Shown one piece after another: positions 36,901 through 45,770 of a stretch of 64,000 nucleotides of DNA (the first letter of the stretch is position 1; each line of letters starts with the position of its first letter). The notes under the pieces are model-generated. The model searched no databases, had not been told where the DNA came from, and saw only the letters and a list, made by a program, of their open reading frames with translations. The position numbers and the translations under genes are program-made. This stretch comes from JAWXCE01 sp034440495 (GTDB lineage Bacteria > Pseudomonadota > Alphaproteobacteria > Rhizobiales > Rhodomicrobiaceae): NCBI GenBank assembly GCA_034440495.1, contig JAWXCE010000001.1, forward strand, positions 37,822 through 101,821, written 5' to 3'.

Positions 36901-36993
36901 CGATTGCCTTTCGCGTTGATTGCGTCCTTGAGGCCCAGTTGGGCAAGGTGCGGGAAATTTTGCCATGAGCGGAGTTTGCCGAGCCATGATCGC

Positions 36994-39900
36994 TTAAACC
37001 GTCGCTTGCCGCGCCGCGCCCCGCCCGATAACAGCGCTCATCTGATGTACGCGCACGGTGACGGCGGCCTGCGCCGCGCCAAAATCTGCGATTTGCTGCG
37101 CGACGGTGTAAACGGCGGCGGGCGCCGTGATAGCGAACGTGCGTACCACAGCCCCACCGTTCATCACATCCACCTCATAAGTCTCGCGCTCTTCGGCGAG
37201 AGGTATATCTGGCGCTTCCCAGCCATCGCCGCCAATGCGGGTGCGCCGCACCCACGAGATGGCGAGGTCGCCGCTGGAACGAGCGCCGCGCACATGCACC
37301 GGCGACAGAGGCCGCAAACCCGCGCTGGAAAATGCCTGCGTAACGGTCTTAAAAGCCGGATCGCCGACCGCGTAGGGCACCGGACCATAAGTCCATATAA
37401 AGTCACGGTCAATCTCATCCAGCGTTATCTGCGCTTCCTCTACAGCGGTGTCGATGAGCACGAACCGGGCGCCTGCCGCGACAGGCAAACGCATGGCGCC
37501 TTCAGTGCCGTGCTGCCCGCGCAACAGCCTGGTCAGTTCGTATGTGCGCGGCGCAATAAGCGTGACGGTCTCAAACTGCAAAACCTCCCATTCGCCATCG
37601 GCGTTCTGGATCGCCGCCGTGTTTGCGCCGCCCAGCAAATCGAGTGCGGGCACGGATTGCAGCGCGCCGCCGTAAAGCCGGATGGAGAGCCGCGCGCCGC
37701 GATCCCATCGCGAAGTCGGCCCGGCGGAGAACGCGCTGGTCGTTTCCCCCATCGTCGCCGGGAATGAGGCGAGGGTGTTCAGCGCAAACCCGGCCCCCGT
37801 TGCCGAGCGATAGAACGCGGCGCCGCTCCATGGCGAGGCGAAAGCGGCGAGGCGGCCCGCATGCGGCGTCTCCGCGCCAGTAATGAGCGGCAAATCCATG
37901 AACGCGGCGATAACGGGGCCGAAAGTCGGCGGCTGGTTCCCCGAAGCAGGCCGGGCTGCCGCGCGAGTGCGCTCATACACATGCGGTGCGATAGAGCGCG
38001 CCTCCACGCTGATAGCGTCGCCCACGCTGGTCTCGGTGATGCGCAAATCAAACGCCCGCCCGCCCGCGGTGATTATCACTCCATCCGCCGTCTCCAGCGC
38101 GAGACGCGAGGGCGGCAGGGAGAATGAGGCGCTCTCCCGCGCCGCCCATGTCTCGTGCAGCCAGGTCTCGGCAATGCTTTGCGCCTGCGCGTAATCCATA
38201 ACCGCTGCTACGCTCGCCTGGCTTACGCGCCCGGAACGCATCGCGAGCCGTCGCGCCTCCGCCGCCCCCTGCTCGTAATCTTTGCTAGCGTCGGCGTAGG
38301 AGAGCTTTACCGCGTGCGGCAACTCGGTTTCCTGCCCGCGCGTGACGGCGATAAGCGGCGCCGATGGCGCGGTTTCCACCAGATCATCCGGCGTAAGCGA
38401 GGCGACGGCGCCTGCTTGTTCGCGATGCCTGAAACGGATAACGCCGCCGCTCTCGAAAGCGTCGAAGAAAAACGCCAGCTCCAGCGGCTGCAGAGCGTCG
38501 CGCGCGCTCATCACCCGGTCAAGGGCGTAACCGTGCATGTGACCGGCGAGATTGCTTGCATCAAACTCGGTGAAACTGCTGTCGCCCAAAATTGCGGCAA
38601 CCGTTTCGCCCAGCGGCGCACCCGCCAGCCGCCCGTTCAGCCAATGTCCGAACTCCCAGTTCGCGCCGTCGCTCCAGGCGTTCGTATTGTTTGGGAACGC
38701 CGGGTAAGGCCGCGCATCCCATGTGTAGACGAACATGCGCGACGGCTCCACCATTCGCCCGCTGTAAATCGCGCTCACCGGATTGGCGGCGGCGTCGAAT
38801 GCCGGGTTTGCCGGGTCGAAAGCGCGCATGAAAGCCTGCAAATAGCGCCGCTGCATAAGGTCGTCGCGAACGCCGCGTGAGTAATAAGGCAGCGCGCTTT
38901 CCGAGCTTTTCGGGTCATAGAACACGTTGGGCTGGTTTGCGCCTTTATCGACGGCGGGGCAGCCCAACTCCATGAACCAGAAAGGCTTTGATTGCGGTAT
39001 CCACGCCGTGGGCGCGGCCGCTTCGACGCCTCCAACGCGACTATAGTGCGCGTTTGTCCACCAGTTTTTGATATCTTTAAAGCGGTAAATCCATGGCTTG
39101 TCGTAAGCGCCATCGGTGATAAGCGTGCGGTTTTGCGCGTCCCGGGCGACGGCGCTGGCGTAGTACCAGTCATAACCTTCCCCGCCACTTATGTTAGCGC
39201 GCAAGTAACCAGGATCGTGGATCGAACTCGCGTTTGCGGCGTCCAGGTGCTCGCCATCGCGCCAGTCGGCGAGCGGCCAATATACATCCATGCCGACGGC
39301 GTCGATGGCCGCGCTCGCCCACAGCGGGTCAAGGTGAAAATGCACATCGCCCAAGCCATCCGTCGGCTGATGGCCGAAATACTCGCTCCAATCCGCCGCA
39401 TACGTGATTTTGGCTGATGGCAACACGGCTTTCACATCCGCCGCTAATGCTACAAGCGCCGTGACGAACGGATAGCTGGAGGCGCCGTCGCGCACCCACG
39501 TCAACCCGCGCATTTCCGAGCCGATGACGAATGCCTCCACGCCGCCCGCAGCCTTGGCGAGGTGCGCCATGTGCAGAATAAAGCGGCGGTAGCTCCATTC
39601 ATCCGGGCCGGAGTAAGTGACCGCCCCTTCAGAGATTGCGAAATCCGAGATCGCTGCGCTGCCGACAAACGCCGCGACTTGCGCTATGGCAGCGGCGGTT
39701 TTATCAGGCGAGCCGGGTTGACCAGCACCGGGCGAGCATGTGATGCGCCCGCGCCATGGGTATACGGGTTGCGAAGCCGCGCCTGTATAAGGGTCGGGCA
39801 GCGCGTTGCCCGCCGGTACGTCCATAAGCATGAACGGCGTCAGCACCGGCGACAATCCTCGCGCGCGCAAATCCTTAATTGCGGCGACGACGCTCGCATC

Positions 39901-40902
39901 GGACGTGGTGCCGCCAAACGCCGGGCGTCCGTCCACTTGCGAGACGACTTGCGCCTGCGCCCGCGTTAACCCCGCCGCCGACCATTCGAGCGGGCTGGTT
40001 TTCTTGTCCGCGATTTCGACTTTCGGGCGGATCTCGCATTCTCCGCAACGCAAATCCGAGCCGAACCACGCAATGAACAGCGACACGGCGGCGGCGTTTG
40101 GTAGCGTGTCCTGCAACTGATCGAGTGATACCGCAAAATCCGAGCCGCCAAGCCGCGAGCGGCGATTTTCGGTCAGCGTCACGCCATCGCCCGCGTCGCG
40201 GCGCACTTCGGCTGGCTCATAGGCGAACTCGCCCGCCGCAGGAATGAGCGTGATGGCGCGAATGCCCGCCTCGAAATTGTCCACCGCGCGGAACACCTCG
40301 AAATTGAGCTGCGGCAAGCGGTTGCCGAACTGTTTCAGCGGCATACGCTCGAACACGATATACGCCACGCCGCGATAAGCAGGGGCATTACCCGCGCCCT
40401 GCTTCGCCTCGACAAGGCTGTCCGGCAGTTGCGCGTCGTCACCACGATGCACCCGATAGGTGAACTGCGAGAGGTCGAGCTCCTCCCCATCCGCCCAGCA
40501 GCGGCCCAGCCTTGTGATTTCCCCCTCGCACAACGCCACGGCGAAATTAGCGTAGTAGCGATAAGACTTACCCGCGCTCGCTGGAGCCGCCGTCCCCTTG
40601 CCCGAGCCGGATGAAGCGGAGACGATCTCCTCCTCGAAATTTGTTGCCCAGATCACTTGCCCACCGAGCCGCGCCCGGCCATAAAGCCTGGGAATCGGCG
40701 CGCCTTCGGTGGAGGCTGTCACCTGCAGGTCCGACAGACGTGAGCCGTTTCGCGCGCTCGTCTGCCCGGACGCGCCGAACAGCGCCTGATCTATGTAGCC
40801 GCCTGCGACAGCCCCGGCCGCCCGGCCAATAACGCCGCCAAGCCCGGGCAGCGCCGCGTTGCCAATGGCCGAGCCAGCAGCGGATAACGCCAAAGTCGCC
40901 AT
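36994..40902 (-). CDS. GTA gp15: host-specificity/baseplate megatron protein with TIM-barrel-like domain
   Basis: At 1302 residues this is the largest protein of the cluster and matches RcGTA gp15, the central fibre/tail-tip protein. The N-terminus (AGSAIGNAALPGLGGVIGRAAGAVAGGYID) resembles tail-tip proteins; the middle, about 420-740, contains the glycoside-hydrolase TIM-barrel-like domain (VIGSEMRGLTWVRDG, DVYWPLADWRDG, WFMELGCPAVDKGANQPN), followed by phage-tail and fibronectin-like regions. It should contact the receiving cell's surface. GGAGG precedes ATG 40902 and the gp14 stop is 1 base away. Confidence 0.95.
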   Translation of the reverse strand: MATLALSAAGSAIGNAALPGLGGVIGRAAGAVAGGYIDQALFGASGQTSARNGSRLSDLQVTASTEGAPIPRLYGRARLGGQVIWATNFEEEIVSASSGSGKGTAAPASAGKSYRYYANFAVALCEGEITRLGRCWADGEELDLSQFTYRVHRGDDAQLPDSLVEAKQGAGNAPAYRGVAYIVFERMPLKQFGNRLPQLNFEVFRAVDNFEAGIRAITLIPAAGEFAYEPAEVRRDAGDGVTLTENRRSRLGGSDFAVSLDQLQDTLPNAAAVSLFIAWFGSDLRCGECEIRPKVEIADKKTSPLEWSAAGLTRAQAQVVSQVDGRPAFGGTTSDASVVAAIKDLRARGLSPVLTPFMLMDVPAGNALPDPYTGAASQPVYPWRGRITCSPGAGQPGSPDKTAAAIAQVAAFVGSAAISDFAISEGAVTYSGPDEWSYRRFILHMAHLAKAAGGVEAFVIGSEMRGLTWVRDGASSYPFVTALVALAADVKAVLPSAKITYAADWSEYFGHQPTDGLGDVHFHLDPLWASAAIDAVGMDVYWPLADWRDGEHLDAANASSIHDPGYLRANISGGEGYDWYYASAVARDAQNRTLITDGAYDKPWIYRFKDIKNWWTNAHYSRVGGVEAAAPTAWIPQSKPFWFMELGCPAVDKGANQPNVFYDPKSSESALPYYSRGVRDDLMQRRYLQAFMRAFDPANPAFDAAANPVSAIYSGRMVEPSRMFVYTWDARPYPAFPNNTNAWSDGANWEFGHWLNGRLAGAPLGETVAAILGDSSFTEFDASNLAGHMHGYALDRVMSARDALQPLELAFFFDAFESGGVIRFRHREQAGAVASLTPDDLVETAPSAPLIAVTRGQETELPHAVKLSYADASKDYEQGAAEARRLAMRSGRVSQASVAAVMDYAQAQSIAETWLHETWAARESASFSLPPSRLALETADGVIITAGGRAFDLRITETSVGDAISVEARSIAPHVYERTRAAARPASGNQPPTFGPVIAAFMDLPLITGAETPHAGRLAAFASPWSGAAFYRSATGAGFALNTLASFPATMGETTSAFSAGPTSRWDRGARLSIRLYGGALQSVPALDLLGGANTAAIQNADGEWEVLQFETVTLIAPRTYELTRLLRGQHGTEGAMRLPVAAGARFVLIDTAVEEAQITLDEIDRDFIWTYGPVPYAVGDPAFKTVTQAFSSAGLRPLSPVHVRGARSSGDLAISWVRRTRIGGDGWEAPDIPLAEERETYEVDVMNGGAVVRTFAITAPAAVYTVAQQIADFGAAQAAVTVRVHQMSAVIGRGAARQATV

Positions 40903-40903
40903 G

Positions 40904-41434
40904 TCAGTCCTCCAAGTCGGGGAAACGGAAAGCGCCCGCGATGCGGCGGCGCCACCATGGGCCGAGGCTCACCTCGCACACGGGTGCGCCCTCGCAGGCG
41001 TGAATCATGCGGCTAGAGCGGTTCCCGAAAAGTGTGACGCGGTCTTCCGGCGGGAACCGCTCTTCGCTCAAGAATAGCGCCGATCCTGGTTTACATGAGC
41101 CGGGATCGTCGTTAAGCGCGGAGAGGATGGCGGCGTGCTTCGCCATCGCGCCCGCACGCATGCGGAAGATGAGGACGTCGCCTGCGCCCGCATCCGCTAC
41201 CGCAATTTCACGCAAATGGCGGCGCGCGGCCTCCAGCATGGTTTCGCTGGCGAAAGCCTCCGCCCAGTCGCGGCTATAGGGCGGCGGCGCTTCGGCAGGG
41301 CGGCCGCAAACTTCGGCGAACACGCCTCGTACGAGGCCAAGGCAATCGCAGCCAGCGCCGCGCCGAGCCGCCTGATGCTGATACGGTGTGCCGATCCAGC
41401 CCTGCGCCGCCGCCACGACTCGCTCGCGCGTCAT
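40904..41434 (-). CDS. GTA gp14: NlpC/P60 tail peptidase
   Basis: A 176-residue NlpC/P60-like protein with the catalytic cysteine Cys31 in CDCLGLVRG and histidines His100 (AKHAAIL) and His145 (MIHACEG). In GTA and phage baseplates this enzyme is thought to cut peptidoglycan during DNA entry. Its ATG overlaps the gp13 stop as ATGA, so translation is coupled. Confidence 0.93.
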   Translation of the reverse strand: MTRERVVAAAQGWIGTPYQHQAARRGAGCDCLGLVRGVFAEVCGRPAEAPPPYSRDWAEAFASETMLEAARRHLREIAVADAGAGDVLIFRMRAGAMAKHAAILSALNDDPGSCKPGSALFLSEERFPPEDRVTLFGNRSSRMIHACEGAPVCEVSLGPWWRRRIAGAFRFPDLED

Positions 41435-42303
41435 AAACGGACGCCGCCATCGTTTACGCCCCCGGCGGAGACGGGTGCCATTACATAGCCGTTGCCGGGC
41501 ATGTGCGGAAAACCCCCGAAGTTGACGCCGTTACCGAACTTGGCGCGGCAGGTCGGGAAGGTTTTGTCGCAGCCTGCTGTAATTGTGAATATGTCGCTCG
41601 CCGCGATTGCCCCGGCCATCGTCTGCCACAACTCGATCACGTCGCCCAGATGCGTGCGCACCTCCATGCTAAGGCCTGTATTGGCGCCGTCCGTCCAGGT
41701 GAGCAGGCCGCCGGAGAACCAACCCGCCTCGAATGCGCCGAGACCGGATACGGTGATGCGATGCCCCGCCGCGCTGAGGACCGCGCCTGCGCCGCGATAG
41801 GTCGGCGCCGTCAAATCCACACCGCACCGAACATCGCCAAGCGCCGCGTCGCAAGCGTATTGGTACGTGCGGCCCGTCTCCTGGCTGAGGTAATGCGCTA
41901 GTCCGCGAACCTCGGCGGTGAAAGAGGCACCCTCCCGGCGCACCTCACCGAGCGATCCTGTGCGCATCAGCACGCGCTGCTCTGGCAAATCCCAGCGCAC
42001 GCGCCAGATTTCCACCCGCGCATCGTCAAAGGCTCCCGCCGCAAGATCGTCCTCATTGAGGTGCGCGGACGACAGCGCGCCGGATACGTCGAGATTATCG
42101 ACACTGAGGCCGACGCCATCCACGATCTCGGTCGCGGAAAAGCCAGACGCGGCTTCGAACGCAGTTCCATCGAACAGCAGATCGCGGTCGTGTTCGGTGA
42201 ACCCGAGCCGCATCCCATCCGCCCGTGTTAGGAGCCAGCACCAGCACAAATGCGTGGCGCCGCCATCCAGATGCGACTGCAAGCTTTGCGAAAGCGTTTT
42301 CAT
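41431..42303 (-). CDS. GTA gp13: DUF2163 baseplate hub protein
   Basis: A 290-residue protein of the DUF2163/phage BR0599 type. Recognisable are the start LQSHLDGGATHLCWCWLL, GFTEHDRDL, and the cysteine-containing end CDKTFPTCRAKFGNGVNFGGFPHMPG, which ligates an iron-sulfur cluster in the RcGTA hub. It belongs to the tail-tip set gp12-gp15. A plus-strand coiled-coil gene occupies the gap between it and gp12. Confidence 0.93.
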   Translation of the reverse strand: MKTLSQSLQSHLDGGATHLCWCWLLTRADGMRLGFTEHDRDLLFDGTAFEAASGFSATEIVDGVGLSVDNLDVSGALSSAHLNEDDLAAGAFDDARVEIWRVRWDLPEQRVLMRTGSLGEVRREGASFTAEVRGLAHYLSQETGRTYQYACDAALGDVRCGVDLTAPTYRGAGAVLSAAGHRITVSGLGAFEAGWFSGGLLTWTDGANTGLSMEVRTHLGDVIELWQTMAGAIAASDIFTITAGCDKTFPTCRAKFGNGVNFGGFPHMPGNGYVMAPVSAGGVNDGGVRL

Positions 42304-42397
42304 GTATGACCCGGGTTACTAACTTGATGTTAGGTGGCGGCGGAAGCTTGCTTGCGGACGCTGCCACGCTTACAGTGCGGCAATAGGAGATAAGCTG

Positions 42398-42667
42398 ATG
42401 GCTGCTGTCGAAGAACTGGAACGCCGCGTTACAGCGCTGGAAGTTGCGCAGAACGACACAACGCAAACCATGCGCTGGGTGGTCGCGAGGCTCGGGCGGA
42501 TGTCTGCCGTCCAAGACGAGCACACGCTTCGTTTAGAGCGGATTGAAACCCAGTTTGGCCGCATGGACGCTAAGGTAGATCGTGTTGATTTAGAACTGCG
42601 CAGCTTTCGAGAGGATTTGCCGGGCATAATTGTCGAGGCTGTCCGCGAAGCGCTGCGTAAGGATTGA
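42398..42667 (+). CDS. Coiled-coil protein encoded against the GTA operon
   Basis: An 89-residue protein on the plus strand inside an otherwise minus-strand GTA cluster, between gp13 and gp12. GGAG stands 7 bases before ATG 42398. The sequence shows heptad spacing almost throughout (ELERRVTALEV, HTLRLERIETQFGRM, KVDRVDLELRSF) and ends in a short helix (PGIIVEAVREALRKD), so it should be a dimeric or trimeric coiled coil. No catalytic motif. It has its own promoter space of about 95 bases. Its relation to GTA function is unknown. Confidence 0.75.
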   Translation: MAAVEELERRVTALEVAQNDTTQTMRWVVARLGRMSAVQDEHTLRLERIETQFGRMDAKVDRVDLELRSFREDLPGIIVEAVREALRKD

Positions 42668-42671
42668 CGCG

Positions 42672-43304
42672 CTAAAGCCGGATTTCGACGAGCGGTATGT
42701 TGGGGATGGAGCCGTGGCGGAAGCCGTCGAGATTGATCTCCAGCCGGTCGGCGTCAAAGCGCACTGGAACGTCGAACTCGAAGCCCGCCGTTACCATAGC
42801 ACCGCTTGTCGGCATTGAGCCGGGGACGAATGTAACGACGCCGTCCGCCAGCAGGTAATCCTCGCTCTCCGTCTGTACCGCGCCGCCGACAGCCACGAGC
42901 ACGCTGCCTGCCAAAGGCTTTTTAATGTTGCGCGTCCATGGCGCGAACGTTGAGCCATAGGTTTTCACGAGTTGGAAGGCGGCCTGTTCGCCGTCGCTCT
43001 GCCCTAGCGCCTGATCCAACGCCGATGGGGCGGCGCCCGGTGCGCAGGATTTGTAATCCGTGAAATCCTTCCAGCGGAAACCGTGCAACCGCCCGCGCCG
43101 CTCCTCGAAAAACGCGATGACGGCATGCAGATCGTCGAGCGTCTTGACGCCATAGCCCGCGTTGTAGCTCCGCCTGCTGTCGGCCCAGCGCGCATTTCGC
43201 TCCTCCCGGCCGGAGCCGAGCGTGACGATCTCGGTACGCCGCTCCGGGCCGCCACTCGCGCCGAGCGAAATCACGGTTGGAAATCTGATATCGTGAAACG
43301 CCAT
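42672..43304 (-). CDS. GTA gp12: DUF2460 distal tail protein
   Basis: ATG 43304, with GGAG 6 bases upstream, gives 210 residues. The N-terminus MAFHDIRFPTVISLGASGGPERRTEIVTL-type pattern, ARWADSRRSYNAGYG and RGRLHGFRWKDFTDYKSC are the DUF2460 signature; in RcGTA the protein forms the ring joining tail tube and hub. It ends 4 bases from the convergent coiled-coil gene. Confidence 0.94.
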   Translation of the reverse strand: MAFHDIRFPTVISLGASGGPERRTEIVTLGSGREERNARWADSRRSYNAGYGVKTLDDLHAVIAFFEERRGRLHGFRWKDFTDYKSCAPGAAPSALDQALGQSDGEQAAFQLVKTYGSTFAPWTRNIKKPLAGSVLVAVGGAVQTESEDYLLADGVVTFVPGSMPTSGAMVTAGFEFDVPVRFDADRLEINLDGFRHGSIPNIPLVEIRL

Positions 43305-43337
43305 TTTCATCTCCGTCGCGCGGCCCCGCGCTTTTTT

Positions 43338-43597
43338 GTTGCTGTTGCGCATTCGCGCAACGGGTTTCCGGCTAAGCCGGGCGCGCGGTCGCGCTGTTCG
43401 CCCTGCGGGCGCTTAGGGCCTCGGTTGTGGCTAGAGGTTGCGCTAGCCGCGCGAGACGGCGCGGGCGAGAGGTTGTTGCCGTTGCGCATTCGCGCAACGG
43501 GTTTCCCGCTAGGCCCGGCGCGCGGTCCCGCTATCCGCCCTTCGGGCGCTTAAAGGCATCAGAGATTGCGCTGGCCACGGGAGACGGCGCGGGCGAG
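43338..43597. repeat. Tandemly duplicated unit: palindromic element plus gp11 3' end
   Basis: The element GTTGCGCATTCGCGCAACGG with its GC-rich continuation occurs at 43338-43420 and 43473-43557. After each comes a copy of the last 37 bases of gp11: a degenerate one at 43433-43469 (4 mismatches, stop codon moved) and the real gene end at 43561-43597. The whole unit of about 125 bases was therefore duplicated in the gp12-gp11 gap. It can form hairpins (TTGCGC/GCGCAA) in the transcript. Confidence 0.78.
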
Positions 43598-44140
43598 CAT
43601 TGCCGAGATTTGACCCTCCGAGCGGCGGAAGCTGTCGGCATTGGGCGTCGTGATGTTCACGGTGACACTCACCGCGCCGCCGCCGCCCGAGCGCACGCCC
43701 AGCCTGCCATCCGAGCCGCGCGCCAGGGGCAAAATCGCCTCCGGCCCGGCCTCGCCCGCTAGCCCCATGCGGCCATTGCCGAGCGGAAACGTGATGGGAG
43801 AGGCGACGACGCCGCCGGACGCGAACGGCGTCACCATGGGCTGGCCGACGACGCCGCCCTTTGCGAAGGCCGAGAAGCCGCCCGCCGCTTGCGAAAGCAA
43901 ACCGCCGATGCCTTCGCTGACTGGCGCGAGCGCGGAGCGGAACGCGAGCTTCGACAGGTCGAGCGCCAGCGCGCGCAGCGTGTCGCCAAAGCCCTTGCCC
44001 TCAAAAATCGCATCCTCGAACGCGCTGGTGATCTTTTTGCCAAAGCTATCGCCAAGTTTTTCCAGGTCTTTCAGCTTTTGCCGTGCGTCGTCTGTTTTAG
44101 CAGTGATCTCGATGGACAGGCTCGCCACGTTATCGGCCAT
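43559..44140 (-). CDS. GTA gp11: short tail tape measure protein
   Basis: ATG 44140, with GGAG 6 bases upstream, is preferred over TTG 44146. The 193-residue protein has an N-terminal coil (SIEITAKTDDARQKLKDLEKLG), a FGDTLRALALDLSKLAFRSAL segment and a glycine-rich middle (GGVVGQPMVTPFASGGVVASP), then GEAGPEAILPLARGSDGRLGV, a motif common to phage tape measures. The short length is typical of GTAs and implies a short tail. Confidence 0.92.
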   Translation of the reverse strand: MADNVASLSIEITAKTDDARQKLKDLEKLGDSFGKKITSAFEDAIFEGKGFGDTLRALALDLSKLAFRSALAPVSEGIGGLLSQAAGGFSAFAKGGVVGQPMVTPFASGGVVASPITFPLGNGRMGLAGEAGPEAILPLARGSDGRLGVRSGGGGAVSVTVNITTPNADSFRRSEGQISAMLARAVSRGQRNL

Positions 44141-44159
44141 AGGCAACTCCTTTTTGGCT

Positions 44160-44247
44160 TGTCATCCTCGAGCGCGGTGAGGCGGAGACCCGAGGATACA
44201 TTCCTAAGGCGTAAAGTCTGGATGGCCGGGTCAAGCCCGGCGATGAT
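44160..44247. repeat. Palindromic intergenic repeat in the gp11-gp10.1 gap
   Basis: The element runs from TGTCATCCTCGAGCGCGG to GGGTCAAGCCCGGCGATGA, the same right arm as in the purD-xseA array. It fills the gap between two GTA genes and could fold in their transcript. Confidence 0.75.
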
Positions 44248-44251
44248 GAGA

Positions 44252-44455
44252 TCAGAGATCCGGGAAGCGCGCTTTTAGCGCGTCCAAATCGGCGCGGGCG
44301 AAAGTAGGAGTGGCATGGCCATGAAGCCCGCGCATCGCGACGGCGATCTCGCGCGGGGTCGCCGCCCAGAAGTCGCGCGGAGATAGCCGAAGCGCGCCCA
44401 GGCCCGCCGCGATCACCGCATCCCAGGGGAACGGCTGCGCCTGCGCGGCGCTCAC
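44252..44455 (-). CDS. GTA gp10.1: tail assembly chaperone-like small protein
   Basis: A 67-residue protein matching the small phage tail assembly chaperone (rcc01693-type) found between gp10 and the tape measure in GTA clusters: PFPWDAVIAAGLGALRLSPRDFWAATPREIAVAMRG-type pattern. Its ATG overlaps the end of gp10, so translation is coupled. In phages such chaperones coat the tape measure before tube growth. Confidence 0.88.
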   Translation of the reverse strand: MSAAQAQPFPWDAVIAAGLGALRLSPRDFWAATPREIAVAMRGLHGHATPTFARADLDALKARFPDL

Positions 44456-44781
44456 CGCTTTCCCGGCGCAACCTCGCTAAGAAAGGTTGCGGCAAGCAAC
44501 CGCGCAACGATATCGACGAAGCCAGTGGCGCCGCCCTCCGCCCGCATGCGGGAAACCTCGGCGTCCGACACATCCGCGCCCGCACCGCGTAAGCCCGCGC
44601 CAATCACGCGAATGGCGTCGCGGGCCGCGATCTCACCGCCCTCGAACCGCCGGGCGACGGAAAGCATATCTTCGCCGCCAAACGCGTCCTCAAGCTCCGC
44701 GAGCGCGCCGAGGGTAAGGCACAGGCGGCGCGGCTCGCTGTCCAGCGTGGCGTCGATTTCGCCGCGATATTTGTTGGCCAT
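44452..44781 (-). CDS. GTA gp10 family protein
   Basis: The 109-residue product from ATG 44781 (GGGA 6 bases upstream) starts NKYRGEIDATLDSEPRRLCLTLGALAELE, the pattern of the gene transfer agent gp10 family, a tail chaperone component translated before gp10.1. The frame is open further upstream to 44901, but that part is read from a palindromic repeat and lacks a start signal. Confidence 0.9.
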   Translation of the reverse strand: MANKYRGEIDATLDSEPRRLCLTLGALAELEDAFGGEDMLSVARRFEGGEIAARDAIRVIGAGLRGAGADVSDAEVSRMRAEGGATGFVDIVARLLAATFLSEVAPGKR

Positions 44782-44822
44782 CGTTTTCCCTTTGAAAGTA
44801 GCGTACGCATGTCTGCAATCTC

Positions 44823-44906
44823 CGTCATTGCGAGCAAAGCGAAGCAATCCATTTCGCATTCGAGGCGAGGAGATGGATTGCTTGGGCCTGCGGCCTCGCA
44901 ATGACG
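44823..44906. repeat. Palindromic repeat, CGTCATTGCGAG family
   Basis: The element starts CGTCATTGCGAGCAAAGC and ends with the complement CTCGCAATGACG, with GCAATCCAT/ATGGATTGC as an inner stem. It belongs to a family different from the GGTCAAGCCCGGC type. It lies between gp9 and gp10. Confidence 0.82.
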
Positions 44907-44922
44907 GCGGGGGTGGCTGGAA

Positions 44923-45336
44923 TTAAGCGGCGGTGAAAGTGAGCGCGCCCGCCGATTCTAGCGCGATTTCAAAGGTCAACTCGTTGTCGTGCTGACCGGA
45001 GAACTCTAACGCGGTGATCTGGAATAGCCCTTCCACCGTGCCGAAATCCGGGATAATCATTTGCCAACGGCGGATCGCGCCTGCAAAGAACAGTTCGCGG
45101 ATTTTAGCGTCTGACGCTTCATCCTTGAAGATGCCGCCGCCAGTGACGCGGGCGGTTTTCAAGCCCACATTGGCCAGCAGCTCGCGCCATTCGCCCGCAG
45201 AATCCGCGTGGGTCGCATCCACCGTCGCCGCGTTGAAGGCGAGGCCGCGTGCGCGAAGCCCCGCGACGGTTATGAATACGCCCGCGCCGCTCGAGTCGAG
45301 TTTCAACAGTAGGTCTTTGCCGCGCTGTGCGGTCAT
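44923..45336 (-). CDS. GTA gp9: major tail tube protein (TP901-1 family)
   Basis: 137 residues starting TAQRGKDLLLKLDSSGAGVFITVAGLRARG, the N-terminus of GTA/TP901-1 major tail proteins, and containing GEWRELLANVGLKTARVTGGGIFKDEAS-type residues and the C-terminal FEIALESAGALTFTAA. It should form the tail tube rings around the tape measure. GGAG stands 7 bases before the start. Confidence 0.94.
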   Translation of the reverse strand: MTAQRGKDLLLKLDSSGAGVFITVAGLRARGLAFNAATVDATHADSAGEWRELLANVGLKTARVTGGGIFKDEASDAKIRELFFAGAIRRWQMIIPDFGTVEGLFQITALEFSGQHDNELTFEIALESAGALTFTAA

Positions 45337-45362
45337 GGCCGGTCTCCTTGATGTGATGGGCG

Positions 45363-45770
45363 TTAAACGGGTTCGGTGACCGCGCGAAAGCGCAGGGCGG
45401 CGTGGTAGGTCTCGCCGTCGTCGTCGCGCCGCAGATCGGAGTATTGATGGCGCAGGTTGATGAGCCGATGGCCGTCGAGGATCAGCGCCGCACCGTCAAG
45501 CGCGTCACGGATGGCGTCCGACACGTCGTAAATCTGCCGCCGCCCGGCGTAACGCGACCAGATGTGGATGGTGATGAGGTGCTCCAGCCCCGGCTCAGTG
45601 CCGGTGCTCCAGTCGCGCGCGGTCGTAGGGTCGATGGTGATGAACGGGAACGTCACCGGCTGCGGCGCATCGTCATACACGCGCTGGCCGCCGAGGAGTG
45701 CGACCACCGCCGCATTGCCGGTCAACCCCTGAAAAATGCCCGATTGCAGGGCAAATCCCGCAGAACTCAT
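45363..45770 (-). CDS. GTA gp8: DUF3168 tail terminator
   Basis: ATG 45770 (GGAG 8 bases upstream) gives 135 residues with the DUF3168 pattern: FALQSGIFQGLTGNAAVVALLGGQRVYDDAPQ, FPFITIDP, HIWSRYAGRRQIYDVSDAI and YHAALRFRAVTEP. In RcGTA the equivalent protein ends the tail tube at the head side. Its start overlaps the upstream gene stop as ATGA. Confidence 0.93.
   Translation of the reverse strand: MSSAGFALQSGIFQGLTGNAAVVALLGGQRVYDDAPQPVTFPFITIDPTTARDWSTGTEPGLEHLITIHIWSRYAGRRQIYDVSDAIRDALDGAALILDGHRLINLRHQYSDLRRDDDGETYHAALRFRAVTEPV

Noticed and set aside
36904..37767. Plus-strand frame of 287 codons
   Set aside because: Antisense to gp15 and not resembling any protein.
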